This document shows positions 1 to 7,979 of a stretch of 64,000 bases of DNA, piece after piece. Origin of the DNA: Amycolatopsis sp. WQ 127309 (GTDB lineage: Bacteria; Actinomycetota; Actinomycetes; Mycobacteriales; Pseudonocardiaceae); the NCBI RefSeq assembly GCF_023023025.1, contig NZ_CP095481.1:5097001-5161000 (forward strand), given 5' to 3'. The number at the start of each line of letters is the position of its first letter. The stretch's first letter is position 1. The notes beneath the pieces were generated by a model. That model made no database searches, was not told where the DNA came from, and saw only the letters and a program-made list of their open reading frames with translations. The translations under genes and the position numbers were made by a program.

Positions 1-1
1 G

Positions 2-118
2 CTGGAGCGCGGCGGCCTCCGGCTGACCGGGATGTACTTCGACGTCGGCGCCGCGCAGGTGTCCCTGCTGGACGACGCGGCCCGCGGCTTCGTCCCGGCG
101 GGCGCCGTCACGTCCTGA
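2..118 (+). CDS. C-terminal end of a beta-carbonic anhydrase domain protein (5' truncated by window)
   Basis: Only the last 38 codons are present. The segment LTGMYFDVGAAQV is identical to one in the C-terminus of the SulP/carbonic anhydrase fusion at 344-2521 apart from flanking residues, so this is the end of a paralogous beta-carbonic anhydrase, either free-standing or fused. The two genes lie in tandem, which suggests a local duplication. Whether this copy also carries a transporter domain cannot be seen. Confidence 0.75.
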   Translation: MERGGLRLTGMYFDVGAAQVSLLDDAARGFVPAGAVTS

Positions 119-121
119 CCA

Positions 122-178
122 AGCGCCCCAATGTGGCGTTCGGTGCGTTGGACGCACCCAACGCCACATTGGGGCGCT
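122..178. terminator. Long intergenic palindrome (27-base arms, 3-base loop)
   Basis: Arms at 122-148 and 152-178 are complementary with a single mismatch. The arm contains GCCACATTGGGG, close to the GCCACATTGAGG of the palindrome at 32595-32653. It begins four bases after the upstream stop codon, so a role as a 3'-end or termination structure is likely. There is no run of T after it. It is one of five such elements in the window. Confidence 0.6.
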
Positions 179-181
179 CGG

Positions 182-205
182 GAACCCTTGTGTCGTAAAG
201 GGTTC
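182..205. repeat. Inverted repeat GAACCCTT-N8-AAGGGTTC
   Basis: A perfect 8-base inverted repeat with an 8-base spacer lies just after the long palindrome and about 140 bases before the SulP/carbonic anhydrase start. It could be an operator or a small hairpin; no protein can be assigned. Confidence 0.35.
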
Positions 206-294
206 AACTGTCGGGTGACAGGCACGCCGGGCGTGAACGGCGGGTTAAGCGGACGTCCGATTTGTGTCATTCGGGCAAATTATGGCCAGGCGTT

Positions 295-308
295 CACTCG
301 ATCGAGTG
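295..308. promoter_or_regulatory. 14-base perfect palindrome upstream of the SulP/carbonic anhydrase gene
   Basis: CACTCGATCGAGTG is a perfect palindrome 36 bases before the chosen start codon, where a dimeric repressor would be well placed. No second copy was noticed nearby, and no regulator can be named. Confidence 0.35.
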
Positions 309-343
309 GTGCATAGCGGACATTTCACACGATTTCCGGTTGC

Positions 344-2521
344 ATGGCGATCATGAGACCCCTCGCCGTGCTCCGCCACGACCTGCCGGCCTCCCTGGTC
401 GTTTTCCTCGTCGCCGTCCCGCTTTCGCTCGGCATCGCGCTCGCCTCGGGCGCGCCGGTCGCCGCCGGCCTGATCGCCGCCGTCGTCGGCGGGGTCGTCG
501 CCGGTGCCCTCGGCGGCTCCGCGCTCCAGGTGAGCGGGCCCGCCGCCGGCCTGACCGTGATCATGGCCGAAACCATCAGCACCTTCGGCTGGGCCGTCAC
601 GTGCCTGATCACGGTCGCCGCCGGTGCCCTCCAGATCCTGCTCGGGCTGAGCCGCATCGCGCGCGCCGCGCTGGCCATCTCGCCGGCCATCGTGCACGGC
701 ATGCTGGCCGGCATCGGCGTCACGATCGTGCTCGGCCAGCTGCACGTCATCCTCGGCGGCAAGGCCCAGAGCTCGGCCGTGGAGAACGTCGCCGAGCTGC
801 CCGGCCAGATCGTCGCCCACCACGACTCCGCCACCGTGATCGGCCTGCTCACCATCGCGATCCTGCTGATCTGGCCGCGGCTGCCGAAGGCCGTCCAGCG
901 GGTTCCCGGGCCGCTGGCGGCGATCGCGCTCGCCACCGTGGCGTCGGTCGCCGCCGGGATGACGCTGCCGCGCGTCGAACTGCCCGGTGACCTGCTGAAC
1001 GTCCACCTGGTCCCGCAGCTGCCCGACGGCGGCTGGGGCGGGTTCGCGCTCGCCGTCGTCACCATCGCCCTGATCGCCAGCGTGGAGAGCCTGCTCTCGG
1101 CGGTCGCCGTCGACCGCATGCACACCGGCCCGCGCGCCAACCTCGACCGCGAGCTGGTCGGCCAAGGCGCGGCCAACATGGTGTCCGGCGCGCTGGGCGG
1201 GCTCCCGGTCACCGGCGTCATCGTCCGCAGCTCCACCAACGTCGCCGCCGGGGCGAAGACCCGCGTGTCGGCGGTCCTGCACGGCGTCTGGGTGCTGGTG
1301 TTCGTCGTCCTGCTCGCCGGCCTGATCCAGAACATCCCGCTCGCCGCGCTGGCCGGGCTGCTGGTGCACGTCGGCGCGAAGCTGGTCAACCCCGGCCACA
1401 TGAAGACCGCGCTCAGGCACGGCGATCTGCCCGTCTACCTGCTCACCCTCGCCGGCGTGGTGGTGTTCGACCTGCTCACCGGCGTGCTCGCCGGGATCGG
1501 GCTGGCGCTGGTGCTCATGCTGCGCCGCACCGTCTGGTCCGGGATCCACGTCGAGAGTGACGGCGACCGCCACCGCGTCGTCGTCGAAGGCGTCCTGACG
1601 TTCCTGTCCGTGCCGCGGCTGTCGAAGGTGCTCGGCGCCATCCCGGCCGGGGTGCCGGTGCGGCTGGAACTGGTCGTCGACTACCTGGACCACGCGGCCT
1701 TCGAAAGCCTCACCACCTGGCAGCAGGCGCACGAACGCGCCGGCGGCACGGTGGACGTCGACGAGGTCGGCCACCCCTGGTTCGGCGAGGGCAAGGCCGG
1801 CCGGCCGACGCGGTCGCGGTTCGCCGCGAGCCGGGCCGTCCCGCGGTGGCTCGCGCCGTGGTCCGACTGGCAGGCCGTGGAGTCCGTCGACATCCCGGCC
1901 CAGCAGACCCGCCGCGGCGCCACGGAGTTCCACCGCCGGGCCGCGCCGCTGCTGCGGGACACCCTGTCCGGGCTGGCCGACGGGCAGAAACCGCGGACGC
2001 TGTTCATCACCTGCGGCGACTCGCGGATCGTGCCGAACCTGATCACCACCAGCGGACCCGGCGACCTGTTCACCATCCGCAACATCGGCAACCTGGTCCC
2101 GCCGGGGCAGGCCGACCCGTCGATGAACGCGTCGATCGAGTACGCGGTGGGCGTGCTCGGCGTCGAGGAGATCGTCGTCTGCGGGCACTCCGGCTGCGGG
2201 GCGATGGCCGCGCTCGCCGACGGCCCGCCGCCGGGGCCGCTGGAGACGTGGCTGCGCTACGCCGTGCCCAGCGCCCGCCGGTCCGGCCCGGTCACCGTCG
2301 ACGGCGCCCGCCCGGCTCGCGAAGGCGACCGGCTGGCCCTGCTCAACGTGCTCCAGCAGCTCGACCACCTCCGGGAGTACCCGCAGGTCGCGGCGGCCGA
2401 AGCGGCCGGGAAGCTGCAGCTGACCGGGATGTACTTCGACGTCGGCGCCGCCCAGGTGCACCTGCTGGAGGGTGACGCGCGCTCGTTCCGCCTCGCCGGG
2501 GCGGTGGTGCCGGAGGCCTGA
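344..2521 (+). CDS. SulP-family anion transporter fused to beta-carbonic anhydrase
   Basis: The 725-residue protein has an N-terminal SulP (SLC26-like) membrane domain with about ten hydrophobic segments (residues 5-390), a linker resembling a STAS region, and a C-terminal beta-carbonic anhydrase domain (about 520-715). The zinc ligand motifs are present: CGDSR near residue 557 and HSGCG near 614. Such fusions are known in actinobacteria (M. tuberculosis Rv3273) and are thought to couple bicarbonate transport across the membrane to CO2/bicarbonate interconversion. The start is uncertain: ATG 344 and ATG 353 are both possible and neither has a clear ribosome binding site. The gene follows the end of a paralogous carbonic anhydrase. 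Confidence 0.9.
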   Translation: MAIMRPLAVLRHDLPASLVVFLVAVPLSLGIALASGAPVAAGLIAAVVGGVVAGALGGSALQVSGPAAGLTVIMAETISTFGWAVTCLITVAAGALQILLGLSRIARAALAISPAIVHGMLAGIGVTIVLGQLHVILGGKAQSSAVENVAELPGQIVAHHDSATVIGLLTIAILLIWPRLPKAVQRVPGPLAAIALATVASVAAGMTLPRVELPGDLLNVHLVPQLPDGGWGGFALAVVTIALIASVESLLSAVAVDRMHTGPRANLDRELVGQGAANMVSGALGGLPVTGVIVRSSTNVAAGAKTRVSAVLHGVWVLVFVVLLAGLIQNIPLAALAGLLVHVGAKLVNPGHMKTALRHGDLPVYLLTLAGVVVFDLLTGVLAGIGLALVLMLRRTVWSGIHVESDGDRHRVVVEGVLTFLSVPRLSKVLGAIPAGVPVRLELVVDYLDHAAFESLTTWQQAHERAGGTVDVDEVGHPWFGEGKAGRPTRSRFAASRAVPRWLAPWSDWQAVESVDIPAQQTRRGATEFHRRAAPLLRDTLSGLADGQKPRTLFITCGDSRIVPNLITTSGPGDLFTIRNIGNLVPPGQADPSMNASIEYAVGVLGVEEIVVCGHSGCGAMAALADGPPPGPLETWLRYAVPSARRSGPVTVDGARPAREGDRLALLNVLQQLDHLREYPQVAAAEAAGKLQLTGMYFDVGAAQVHLLEGDARSFRLAGAVVPEA

Positions 2522-2538
2522 CGCGGGCCGCGGCCGCA

Positions 2539-2564
2539 CCGCCCGGGCTGCGCGGCCCGGGCGG
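2539..2564. terminator. GC-rich hairpin after the SulP/carbonic anhydrase gene
   Basis: Perfect 10-base arms (2539-2548 and 2555-2564) around a 6-base loop lie 18 bases after the stop codon. There is no T tract. It may act as a weak terminator or a transcript-end stabiliser before bioD. Confidence 0.45.
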
Positions 2565-2585
2565 GGGTCACTAAGTTGATGGTCC

Positions 2586-3311
2586 GTGACGATGCTGGTG
2601 ATGACGGGGACCGGGACCGGGGTCGGCAAGACGATCTCCACGGCGGCGATCGCGGCGCTGGCGGTGGCCGGCGGGCAGCGGGTGGCGGTGCTGAAACCGG
2701 CGCAGACCGGGGTCGGCCCCGACGAGCCCGGTGACCTCGCCGACGTCGTCCGCCTGGCCGGGGCCGAGGTGACCACGCGCGAGCTGCGCCGCTACCCCGA
2801 CCCGTTGTCGCCCGAGGCCGCCGCCCGCCGCAGCGGCCTGCCGACGCTCGACCCGGGCGAGATCGCGCGGGCGGCGTCCGACCTCGACACCGACCACGAC
2901 CTGACGCTGATCGAGGGCGCGGGCGGCCTGCTGGTGCGGTTCGACGCCGCCGGGTCGAGCCTCGCCGACGTCGCCTGGTCGCTCGGTTCGCTGGTGATCA
3001 TCGTGGCCGAGGCCGGGCTGGGCACGCTCAACGCGACCGCGCTGACCGCCGAGGTCGCCACGAAGCGCGGGCTGACCGTCGCCGGGGTGATCATCGGCTC
3101 CTGGCCGGCCGAACCGGACCTCGCGGCGCTGTCCAACCTCGAAGACCTGCCGGTGGCGGCCGGGGCGCCGCTGCTGGGCGTGCTGCCCGCGGGCATCGGC
3201 ACCGCGTCGCCCGAGGAGTTCCTGGCGGCGGCGCGGGCCGGGCTCTCGCCGTGGTTCGGCGGCGAGTTCGACCCCGAGCTGTTCACCGGACGGGCGTCCG
3301 CCCAGAAGTGA
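2586..3311 (+). CDS. bioD: ATP-dependent dethiobiotin synthetase
   Basis: It closes the ureido ring of dethiobiotin from 7,8-diaminononanoate, CO2 and ATP, the step before biotin synthase. The 241-residue protein opens with the P-loop [10 protein letters not shown] at residues 7-16 and has KPAQTG (about 38-43) and an EGAGGLLV segment (about 115-122), all typical of BioD. The GTG start has no ribosome binding site, but TAAGTT ends 8 bases upstream, which fits a leaderless transcript. bioB follows 79 bases downstream; bioA and bioF are not in the window. Confidence 0.93.
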   Translation: MTMLVMTGTGTGVGKTISTAAIAALAVAGGQRVAVLKPAQTGVGPDEPGDLADVVRLAGAEVTTRELRRYPDPLSPEAAARRSGLPTLDPGEIARAASDLDTDHDLTLIEGAGGLLVRFDAAGSSLADVAWSLGSLVIIVAEAGLGTLNATALTAEVATKRGLTVAGVIIGSWPAEPDLAALSNLEDLPVAAGAPLLGVLPAGIGTASPEEFLAAARAGLSPWFGGEFDPELFTGRASAQK

Positions 3312-3390
3312 CCTGCGTCGCTGTCGCCTCGACCGCGCTTCGTGCACGATGAGAGACGCTTTCCGCTCCACCACGACCAAGGAGACGCCC

Positions 3391-4404
3391 GTGACCGCAG
3401 TCCCGGACACCGATGTCCTCGCCTACGCGCGCGAGCAGGTCCTCGAAAACGGCGTCGGCCTGGGTGAGGCCGAGGTCCTCGAGCTGCTGCGGCTGCCGGA
3501 CGACCGGCTCCCCGACCTGCTGGCCCTGGCGCACGAGGTGCGGATGCGCTGGTGCGGCCCCGAGGTCGAGGTCGAGGGCATCATCAGCCTGAAGACCGGC
3601 GGCTGCCCCGAGGACTGCCACTTCTGCTCGCAGTCCGGCCGCTTCCCGACGCCGGTGCGCTCGGCGTGGCTCGACATCCCGAACCTCGTCAAGGCCGCCC
3701 GGCAGACCGCCGAGACCGGCGCGACGGAGTTCTGCATCGTCGCCGCCGTCCGCGGGCCCGACAAGCGGCTGCTTTCGCAGGTCCGCGAGGGCGTGAAGGC
3801 GATCCGCGAAGACGGCAACGACATCCAGATCGCCTGCTCGCTGGGCATGCTCACGCAGGAGCAGGTCGACGAGCTCGTCGAGATGGGCGTCCACCGCTAC
3901 AACCACAACCTCGAGACGGCGCGGTCGCACTTCCCGTCCGTCGTCACGTCGCACACCTGGGAAGAGCGCGCGGACACGCTCCGGATGGTCGCCGCGGCGG
4001 GCATGGAGGTCTGCTGCGGCGGGATCATCGGCATGGGGGAGACGATCGAGCAGCGCGCGGAGTTCGCCGTGCAGCTGGCCGAGCTGAGCCCGCACGAGGT
4101 GCCGATGAACTTCCTCATCCCGCAGCCCGGGACGCCGTACGAGCACTACGAGATCGTCGAGGGCAAGGACGCACTGCGCACGGTCGCGGCGTTCCGCCTG
4201 GCGATGCCGCGCACGATGCTGCGCTTCGCCGGCGGCCGTGAGCTGACGCTCGGTGACCTCGGCGCCGAGCAGGGCATGCTGGGCGGCATCAACGCGATCA
4301 TCGTCGGCAACTACCTGACGAACCTGGGCCGCCCGGCCAGCGCGGACCTGGAGATGCTGGACGAGCTCAAGATGCCCATCAAGGCCCTCAGTGACAGCCT
4401 CTGA
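3391..4404 (+). CDS. bioB: Biotin synthase (radical SAM)
   Basis: It inserts sulfur into dethiobiotin to make biotin. The 337-residue protein has the radical-SAM CxxxCxxC cluster motif at Cys72, Cys76 and Cys79 ([11 protein letters not shown]). The start is GTG 3391, set by the AAGGAG ribosome binding site at about 3379; an in-frame ATG at 3349 would add 14 residues with no site before it. The stop overlaps the start of bsaP by 14 bases, so the two are translationally coupled. Confidence 0.96.
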   Translation: MTAVPDTDVLAYAREQVLENGVGLGEAEVLELLRLPDDRLPDLLALAHEVRMRWCGPEVEVEGIISLKTGGCPEDCHFCSQSGRFPTPVRSAWLDIPNLVKAARQTAETGATEFCIVAAVRGPDKRLLSQVREGVKAIREDGNDIQIACSLGMLTQEQVDELVEMGVHRYNHNLETARSHFPSVVTSHTWEERADTLRMVAAAGMEVCCGGIIGMGETIEQRAEFAVQLAELSPHEVPMNFLIPQPGTPYEHYEIVEGKDALRTVAAFRLAMPRTMLRFAGGRELTLGDLGAEQGMLGGINAIIVGNYLTNLGRPASADLEMLDELKMPIKALSDSL

Positions 4405-4600
4405 GGCCGTCGCCGCTTTTTGCGTCCACTGTGGACAGGAGTCGCCGGGTGGCGCGGACCACCCGGCGTGCCACAACCCGCGCACGGCGCTGGAGCCCCC
4501 GCGGTTCTGCACGTACTGCGCGCGGCGGCTGGTGGTCCAGGTGAGCCCGCTGGGCTGGACGGCGCGCTGCAGCCGCCACGGCGACACGGCCAGCGGCTGA
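4391..4600 (+). CDS. bsaP: Biotin synthase auxiliary protein BsaP
   Basis: A 69-residue Cys-rich protein overlapping the end of bioB. It has FCVHCG near residue 10, a lone Cys in DHPACH, CTYCARR near 40 and RCSRHG near the end, a pattern suited to binding a metal or Fe-S cluster. In mycobacteria the small protein encoded directly after bioB (Rv1590) has been described as BsaP, needed for biotin synthase activity. Size, position and Cys pattern match; the function is inferred from that family. The sequence GTCCACTGTGGAC, repeated elsewhere in the window, lies inside it. Confidence 0.82.
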   Translation: MTASEAVAAFCVHCGQESPGGADHPACHNPRTALEPPRFCTYCARRLVVQVSPLGWTARCSRHGDTASG

Positions 4601-4618
4601 CGTCTGCTTCCCCGGAGT

Positions 4619-4675
4619 GCCGTGAAGGCCTCCTTCCCGGCTCTTATAGCCGGGAAGGAGGCCTTCACGGCTTTT
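4619..4675 (+). terminator. Perfect 24-base-arm palindrome followed by TTTT
   Basis: Arms 4619-4642 and 4648-4671 pair perfectly around a 5-base loop and are followed by TTTT, so this looks like an intrinsic terminator for bioB-bsaP. The outer part GCCGTGAAGGCCTCCTT recurs exactly in the palindrome at 41533-41583, which marks a repeated element rather than a chance hairpin. Confidence 0.75.
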
Positions 4676-4793
4676 GCGGCCGGCCTCCGGAGCCGGGCCG
4701 GCGGGTGAGTGCCGCCGACACGGTCGGCGGCTGACGTCCCTTGCACACCGACCGGTTACGCTCGGTCGACACGTGTTGCAGGAGGGAGTCCGG

Positions 4794-5390
4794 GTGAGTG
4801 AGTCGTCGGGCCCCGCGCACCGGCCGTCGGCCGTGCCGGGACCGTGGTCCGTGCCTGTGCTGTTCCGGGAGCGGCAGCCGCGGGTCGTCGTCAAGGCCGA
4901 CCTGCTGCCCGCCGTGAGCGTGCTCGGCACCCTCAGCGTCCTGAGCTTCCCGCTCGCCTTCCTGTGGTCGCGGATCGCGCCGCCCGAGCGCGTCCGGATC
5001 ATCGCCGCCGACGGCACCCAGGGCGCCCTCGAACTCGAGAGCTGGCACCGCTTCGACGACCTCGCGATCTTCGGCTTCCTGACGCTGGGCCTGGGGATCG
5101 TCGTCGGTGTCGTCGCGTGGCTGATGCGCGAGCGCCGCGGGCCGGTCGTCTTCCTCGCCGCCGTGCTCGGGGTCGCGCTCGCGAGCGCGCTGGCCATGCT
5201 GCTCGGCGTCGGCTGGGCCAACAGCCACTACACGATCGGCAGCGCGCCCGCGCTCGGTTCGGTGATCGAGCTGGCGCCGCGCCTGGAGTCGTGGTGGGTG
5301 CTGATCACCGGCCCGTTCGGTGTGGCCCTGGCCTACAGCCTGCTCACGACCTGGAACGGCCGGGACGACCTCGGCCGCCGGCTCGGCTGA
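4794..5390 (+). CDS. DUF2567 membrane protein
   Basis: A 198-residue protein of unknown function with about four hydrophobic segments (roughly 40-60, 90-110, 118-140 and 165-190). It is placed like Rv1591 of M. tuberculosis, which follows bioB and its auxiliary gene, and it matches the DUF2567 family by position and hydrophobicity. GTG 4794 follows GGAGGG at suitable spacing. A TACGCT box at about 4757 may be its own -10 element, so it is probably transcribed separately from the biotin genes. Confidence 0.75.
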   Translation: MSESSGPAHRPSAVPGPWSVPVLFRERQPRVVVKADLLPAVSVLGTLSVLSFPLAFLWSRIAPPERVRIIAADGTQGALELESWHRFDDLAIFGFLTLGLGIVVGVVAWLMRERRGPVVFLAAVLGVALASALAMLLGVGWANSHYTIGSAPALGSVIELAPRLESWWVLITGPFGVALAYSLLTTWNGRDDLGRRLG

Positions 5391-5436
5391 GCGTTCCCTA
5401 GGCTGGCCCCCTCGAAAACCACAGGGGGTTCCAGCA

Positions 5437-6471
5437 GTGACCGAGGACATCGAGGTATCGCGGCACAACGCCGTCCGCTTTCCCGGCATCAGCCCGCGCG
5501 CCTACGAGCACCCCGTGGACCGCGGCGCGCTCGCCACGCTGCGCGCGGTGCCGGGGTTCGCGCAGGTCGTGAAGGCCGTTTCGGGGTTCTACAACGAACG
5601 CGGCGAGCGGCTGATGGCGCTCGCGTCGTCGGTCCGCGTCGGGCCGAAGCAGTACCCGGAGCTGGAGAAGCTCCGCCACGAGTGCGCCGAGACGCTCGAC
5701 CTGCCCGCGGTGCCGAACGTGTTCGTCTACCAGGACCCGCGGGTCCAGGCGTCGGCCGTCGGCATGGACGAGCCGTTCATCCGGCTCAGCACCGGGCTCG
5801 TCGAGCTGATGAGCCCGGACGCGCTGCGGTTCGTGCTCGGCCACGAGATGGGGCACGTGCTCTCCGGGCACACCGTGTACCGCACGATCATGGTGCGGCT
5901 GATCAGCCTGCAGCTGTCGATGTCGTGGACGCCGGTCAGCGCGCTCGGCATCCGCGCGATCATCGCGGCGCTGCGCGAGTGGTACCGCAAGGCCGAGCTG
6001 TCCTGCGACCGCGCGGGCCTGCTCTGCAGCCAGGATCCGACGGCCGCGCTGCGCGCCCAGATCCAGGTCGCCGGCGGTATCGACCCGGCCCGCATCGACA
6101 TCCCGTCGTTCCTGCAGCAGGCGACCGAGTACGAGTCGGTCGACGACATCCGCGACAGCTTCCTCAAGCTCCGCTACGTCGAGACGGAGTCGCACCCGTT
6201 CGCCGTGGTCCGCGCGGCGCAGCTGCAGAAGTGGGCGGCGTCGGCGGAGTACCGCGCCGTCCTGGCCGGTGACTACCCGCGCCGCGACGACGACAGCCCG
6301 ACGGCCGACTGGAAGGACGACCTGAAGTCGGCCGCGAAGTCGTACAAGGACTCGTGGAGCGCGTCCGCCGACCCGCTGACGAAGGTGTTCAGCGACGTCG
6401 GCGAGACGGTGTCCGGCGCCGCGGGCAAGGTCTGGAACAAGTTCGGCACCGGGTCCGCGGGCGAGTCCTGA
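5437..6471 (+). CDS. M48-family zinc metallopeptidase
   Basis: The 344-residue protein has the HEMGH zinc-binding motif at residues 136-140 and a downstream AELSCDRAG segment that supplies the third (Glu) ligand, as in M48 peptidases. A hydrophobic stretch follows the active site; there is no N-terminal signal peptide. The C-terminal 60 residues are charged and probably disordered. GTG 5437 follows AGGGGG, and TAGGCT near 5398 is a possible -10 box. The substrate is unknown. The convergent LON-domain gene ends only 6 bases away. Confidence 0.85.
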   Translation: MTEDIEVSRHNAVRFPGISPRAYEHPVDRGALATLRAVPGFAQVVKAVSGFYNERGERLMALASSVRVGPKQYPELEKLRHECAETLDLPAVPNVFVYQDPRVQASAVGMDEPFIRLSTGLVELMSPDALRFVLGHEMGHVLSGHTVYRTIMVRLISLQLSMSWTPVSALGIRAIIAALREWYRKAELSCDRAGLLCSQDPTAALRAQIQVAGGIDPARIDIPSFLQQATEYESVDDIRDSFLKLRYVETESHPFAVVRAAQLQKWAASAEYRAVLAGDYPRRDDDSPTADWKDDLKSAAKSYKDSWSASADPLTKVFSDVGETVSGAAGKVWNKFGTGSAGES

Positions 6472-6477
6472 CGCGCC

Positions 6478-7194
6478 TCAGTTCAGGCTGGCCGGGCGGC
6501 TCAGATCGGTGAGCTCGCCCGGCGGCAGGGGCACCGCGCCGAGCGTGTTAAGGAAGCCGGTTTCGCGCGTCAGCAAGCGGCAGGCGATGCGCAGCCGGCG
6601 CAGCGGGTGACGTTCCTCCAGCAGCCGCTGGCGGTCTTCGAGCGGCAGCAGGCAGTCCGCGGCCAGCAGGTAGGCGAGGTCTTCGAGGGCGGCGTCGGCT
6701 TCCGGTTCGACCCAGTCGTCGCTGCGCCACGCCGTTTCGCAGTAGCGCTGGTGCGCGGTGCGCGCGACGGCGGCCAGGCGCTCGGCGACGCCGCCGCTGG
6801 GCGCCACCGGCTCGTCGTCGACCCACTCCACCGAGGCGATCAGGTACGGCGCGGACGTGCAGTCGAGCTCCCGCAGGCGGAAGCGGCGCTGGGCCAGCGT
6901 CACGACGTCGAATCGGCCGTCCGGCAGGCGTTTCGCCTCGCGCAGCACCGTGCTGCAGCCGATGTCGTACAGCTGGTCCAGACCACGCACCTCGCGGGTC
7001 AGCGACGAGCGCAGCGCGACCACGCCGAACTCGCGCCCCGGCACGGTGCCGCTCACCAGGTCCGCCGTCAGCTGCCGGTACCGCGGTTCGAAGATGTGCA
7101 GCGGGAGGCGGGTGCCGGGCAGCAGCACGGTCTGGAGCGGGAACAACGGCAGGATCGTCGTCGTCGCGTCACTTTCCGATTCCGGCTCGGTCAC
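6478..7194 (-). CDS. LON substrate-binding-domain protein
   Basis: A 238-residue protein beginning ILPLFPLQTVLLPGTRLPLH near residue 13, the hallmark of the Lon N-terminal (LON) domain, and continuing with IFEPRYRQL. There is no AAA+ or protease domain, so this is a stand-alone LON protein, common in actinobacteria and of unknown role (possibly peptide or substrate binding). GTG 7194 was chosen because the frame upstream of it has no LON similarity. It is read in the same direction as nrtR upstream, 41 bases away. Confidence 0.85.
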   Translation of the reverse strand: MTEPESESDATTTILPLFPLQTVLLPGTRLPLHIFEPRYRQLTADLVSGTVPGREFGVVALRSSLTREVRGLDQLYDIGCSTVLREAKRLPDGRFDVVTLAQRRFRLRELDCTSAPYLIASVEWVDDEPVAPSGGVAERLAAVARTAHQRYCETAWRSDDWVEPEADAALEDLAYLLAADCLLPLEDRQRLLEERHPLRRLRIACRLLTRETGFLNTLGAVPLPPGELTDLSRPASLN

Positions 7195-7235
7195 GCGTCC
7201 CACGGTAAGGGGAGAACGCCTCCGCCGCAGGATGG

Positions 7236-7931
7236 TCACCGGTTCGGCGGCTTGAACACGGCGAACGGATCGGTGATCTGCATGCCTTTGCCCGCGAAGG
7301 AGAAGAGCGCCGCGGGACGTCCGCCGGCGCGTCCCGGTGGCGCGGTGTGGCCGGTCGGGACCAGCAGTCCACGCCGGGACAGCACGCGCTGGAGGTTCGT
7401 CGCGGACACCTTGTAGCCCAGCGCGGCCGAGTACAGCCCGCGCAGCGCCGACACCGTGAACTCCTCGGGCGCGAGGGCGAACCCGAGGTTCGTATAACAG
7501 AGCTTCGAGCGCAGCCGGTCGCGGGCGCGCAGCACGATCGACTCGTGGTCGAACGCCGTGCGCGGCAGCTTCGCGACGTCGTGCCACTCGGTGTCCTCGG
7601 GCACCTCGGGGTCGACGTCGGAGGGGACCAGGGCGAGGAACGCGGTCGCCACCACGCGCGGGCCGGGGACGCGGTCCGGGGCGCTGAACACCGCGAGCTG
7701 CTCGACGTGCTTGAGCTGGCGCACGTCGACCTTCTCCTTCAGCTGGCGCCGGACGGACGTCTCGACGTCCTCGTCCGGCCGCAGCCGGCCGCCCGGCAGC
7801 GACCAGCGGCCGAGGTGCGGGTCGAGCGCGCGCCGCCACAGCAGGACCCGCAGTGTGTCCGAGCGCACTTGCAGTACCGCTCCCAAAACCTCGTGGGCCA
7901 GGGGGGTCTGGGTGTTAAGATGACTTCGCAC
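7236..7931 (-). CDS. nrtR: NrtR, Nudix-related repressor of NAD biosynthesis
   Basis: A 231-residue protein with an N-terminal Nudix fold (residues 13-140) and a C-terminal winged-helix region (about 150-225). The Nudix box is degenerate: where active enzymes have RExxEE, it reads RQLKEK, so hydrolase activity is doubtful, as expected for NrtR regulators that sense ADP-ribose or NAD metabolites. It lies divergently from nadABC with a 9-9-9 inverted repeat between them, and matches the position of mycobacterial Rv1593c. A TATAAT box on this strand (7940-7945) ends 8 bases before GTG 7931, which suggests a leaderless mRNA whose start the repressor would cover. Confidence 0.88.
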   Translation of the reverse strand: MRSHLNTQTPLAHEVLGAVLQVRSDTLRVLLWRRALDPHLGRWSLPGGRLRPDEDVETSVRRQLKEKVDVRQLKHVEQLAVFSAPDRVPGPRVVATAFLALVPSDVDPEVPEDTEWHDVAKLPRTAFDHESIVLRARDRLRSKLCYTNLGFALAPEEFTVSALRGLYSAALGYKVSATNLQRVLSRRGLLVPTGHTAPPGRAGGRPAALFSFAGKGMQITDPFAVFKPPNR

Positions 7932-7957
7932 GGTTTTCGATTATAAGGCGAAAACCG
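7931..7957. promoter_or_regulatory. Probable NrtR operator between nrtR and nadA
   Basis: Perfect inverted repeat CGGTTTTCG-N9-CGAAAACCG (arms 7931-7939 and 7949-7957). The spacer holds TATAAT on the minus strand and TTATAAG on the plus strand, so one dimer bound here would shut both divergent promoters and also cover the nrtR start codon. Assignment to NrtR rests on position and symmetry. Confidence 0.75.
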
Positions 7958-7979
7958 GAGAAAGGTCCAGGAGGGCCAG

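Noticed and set aside
245..2776. An 843-codon open frame antisense to the SulP/carbonic anhydrase gene
   Set aside because: High GC at third positions keeps opposite-strand frames open. The translation is low-complexity Arg/Gly/Ala/Pro/Asp with no domain, while the plus strand gives a clear family match.
3349..3390. Upstream ATG start for bioB
   Set aside because: No ribosome binding site there, while AAGGAG is ideally placed for GTG 3391.
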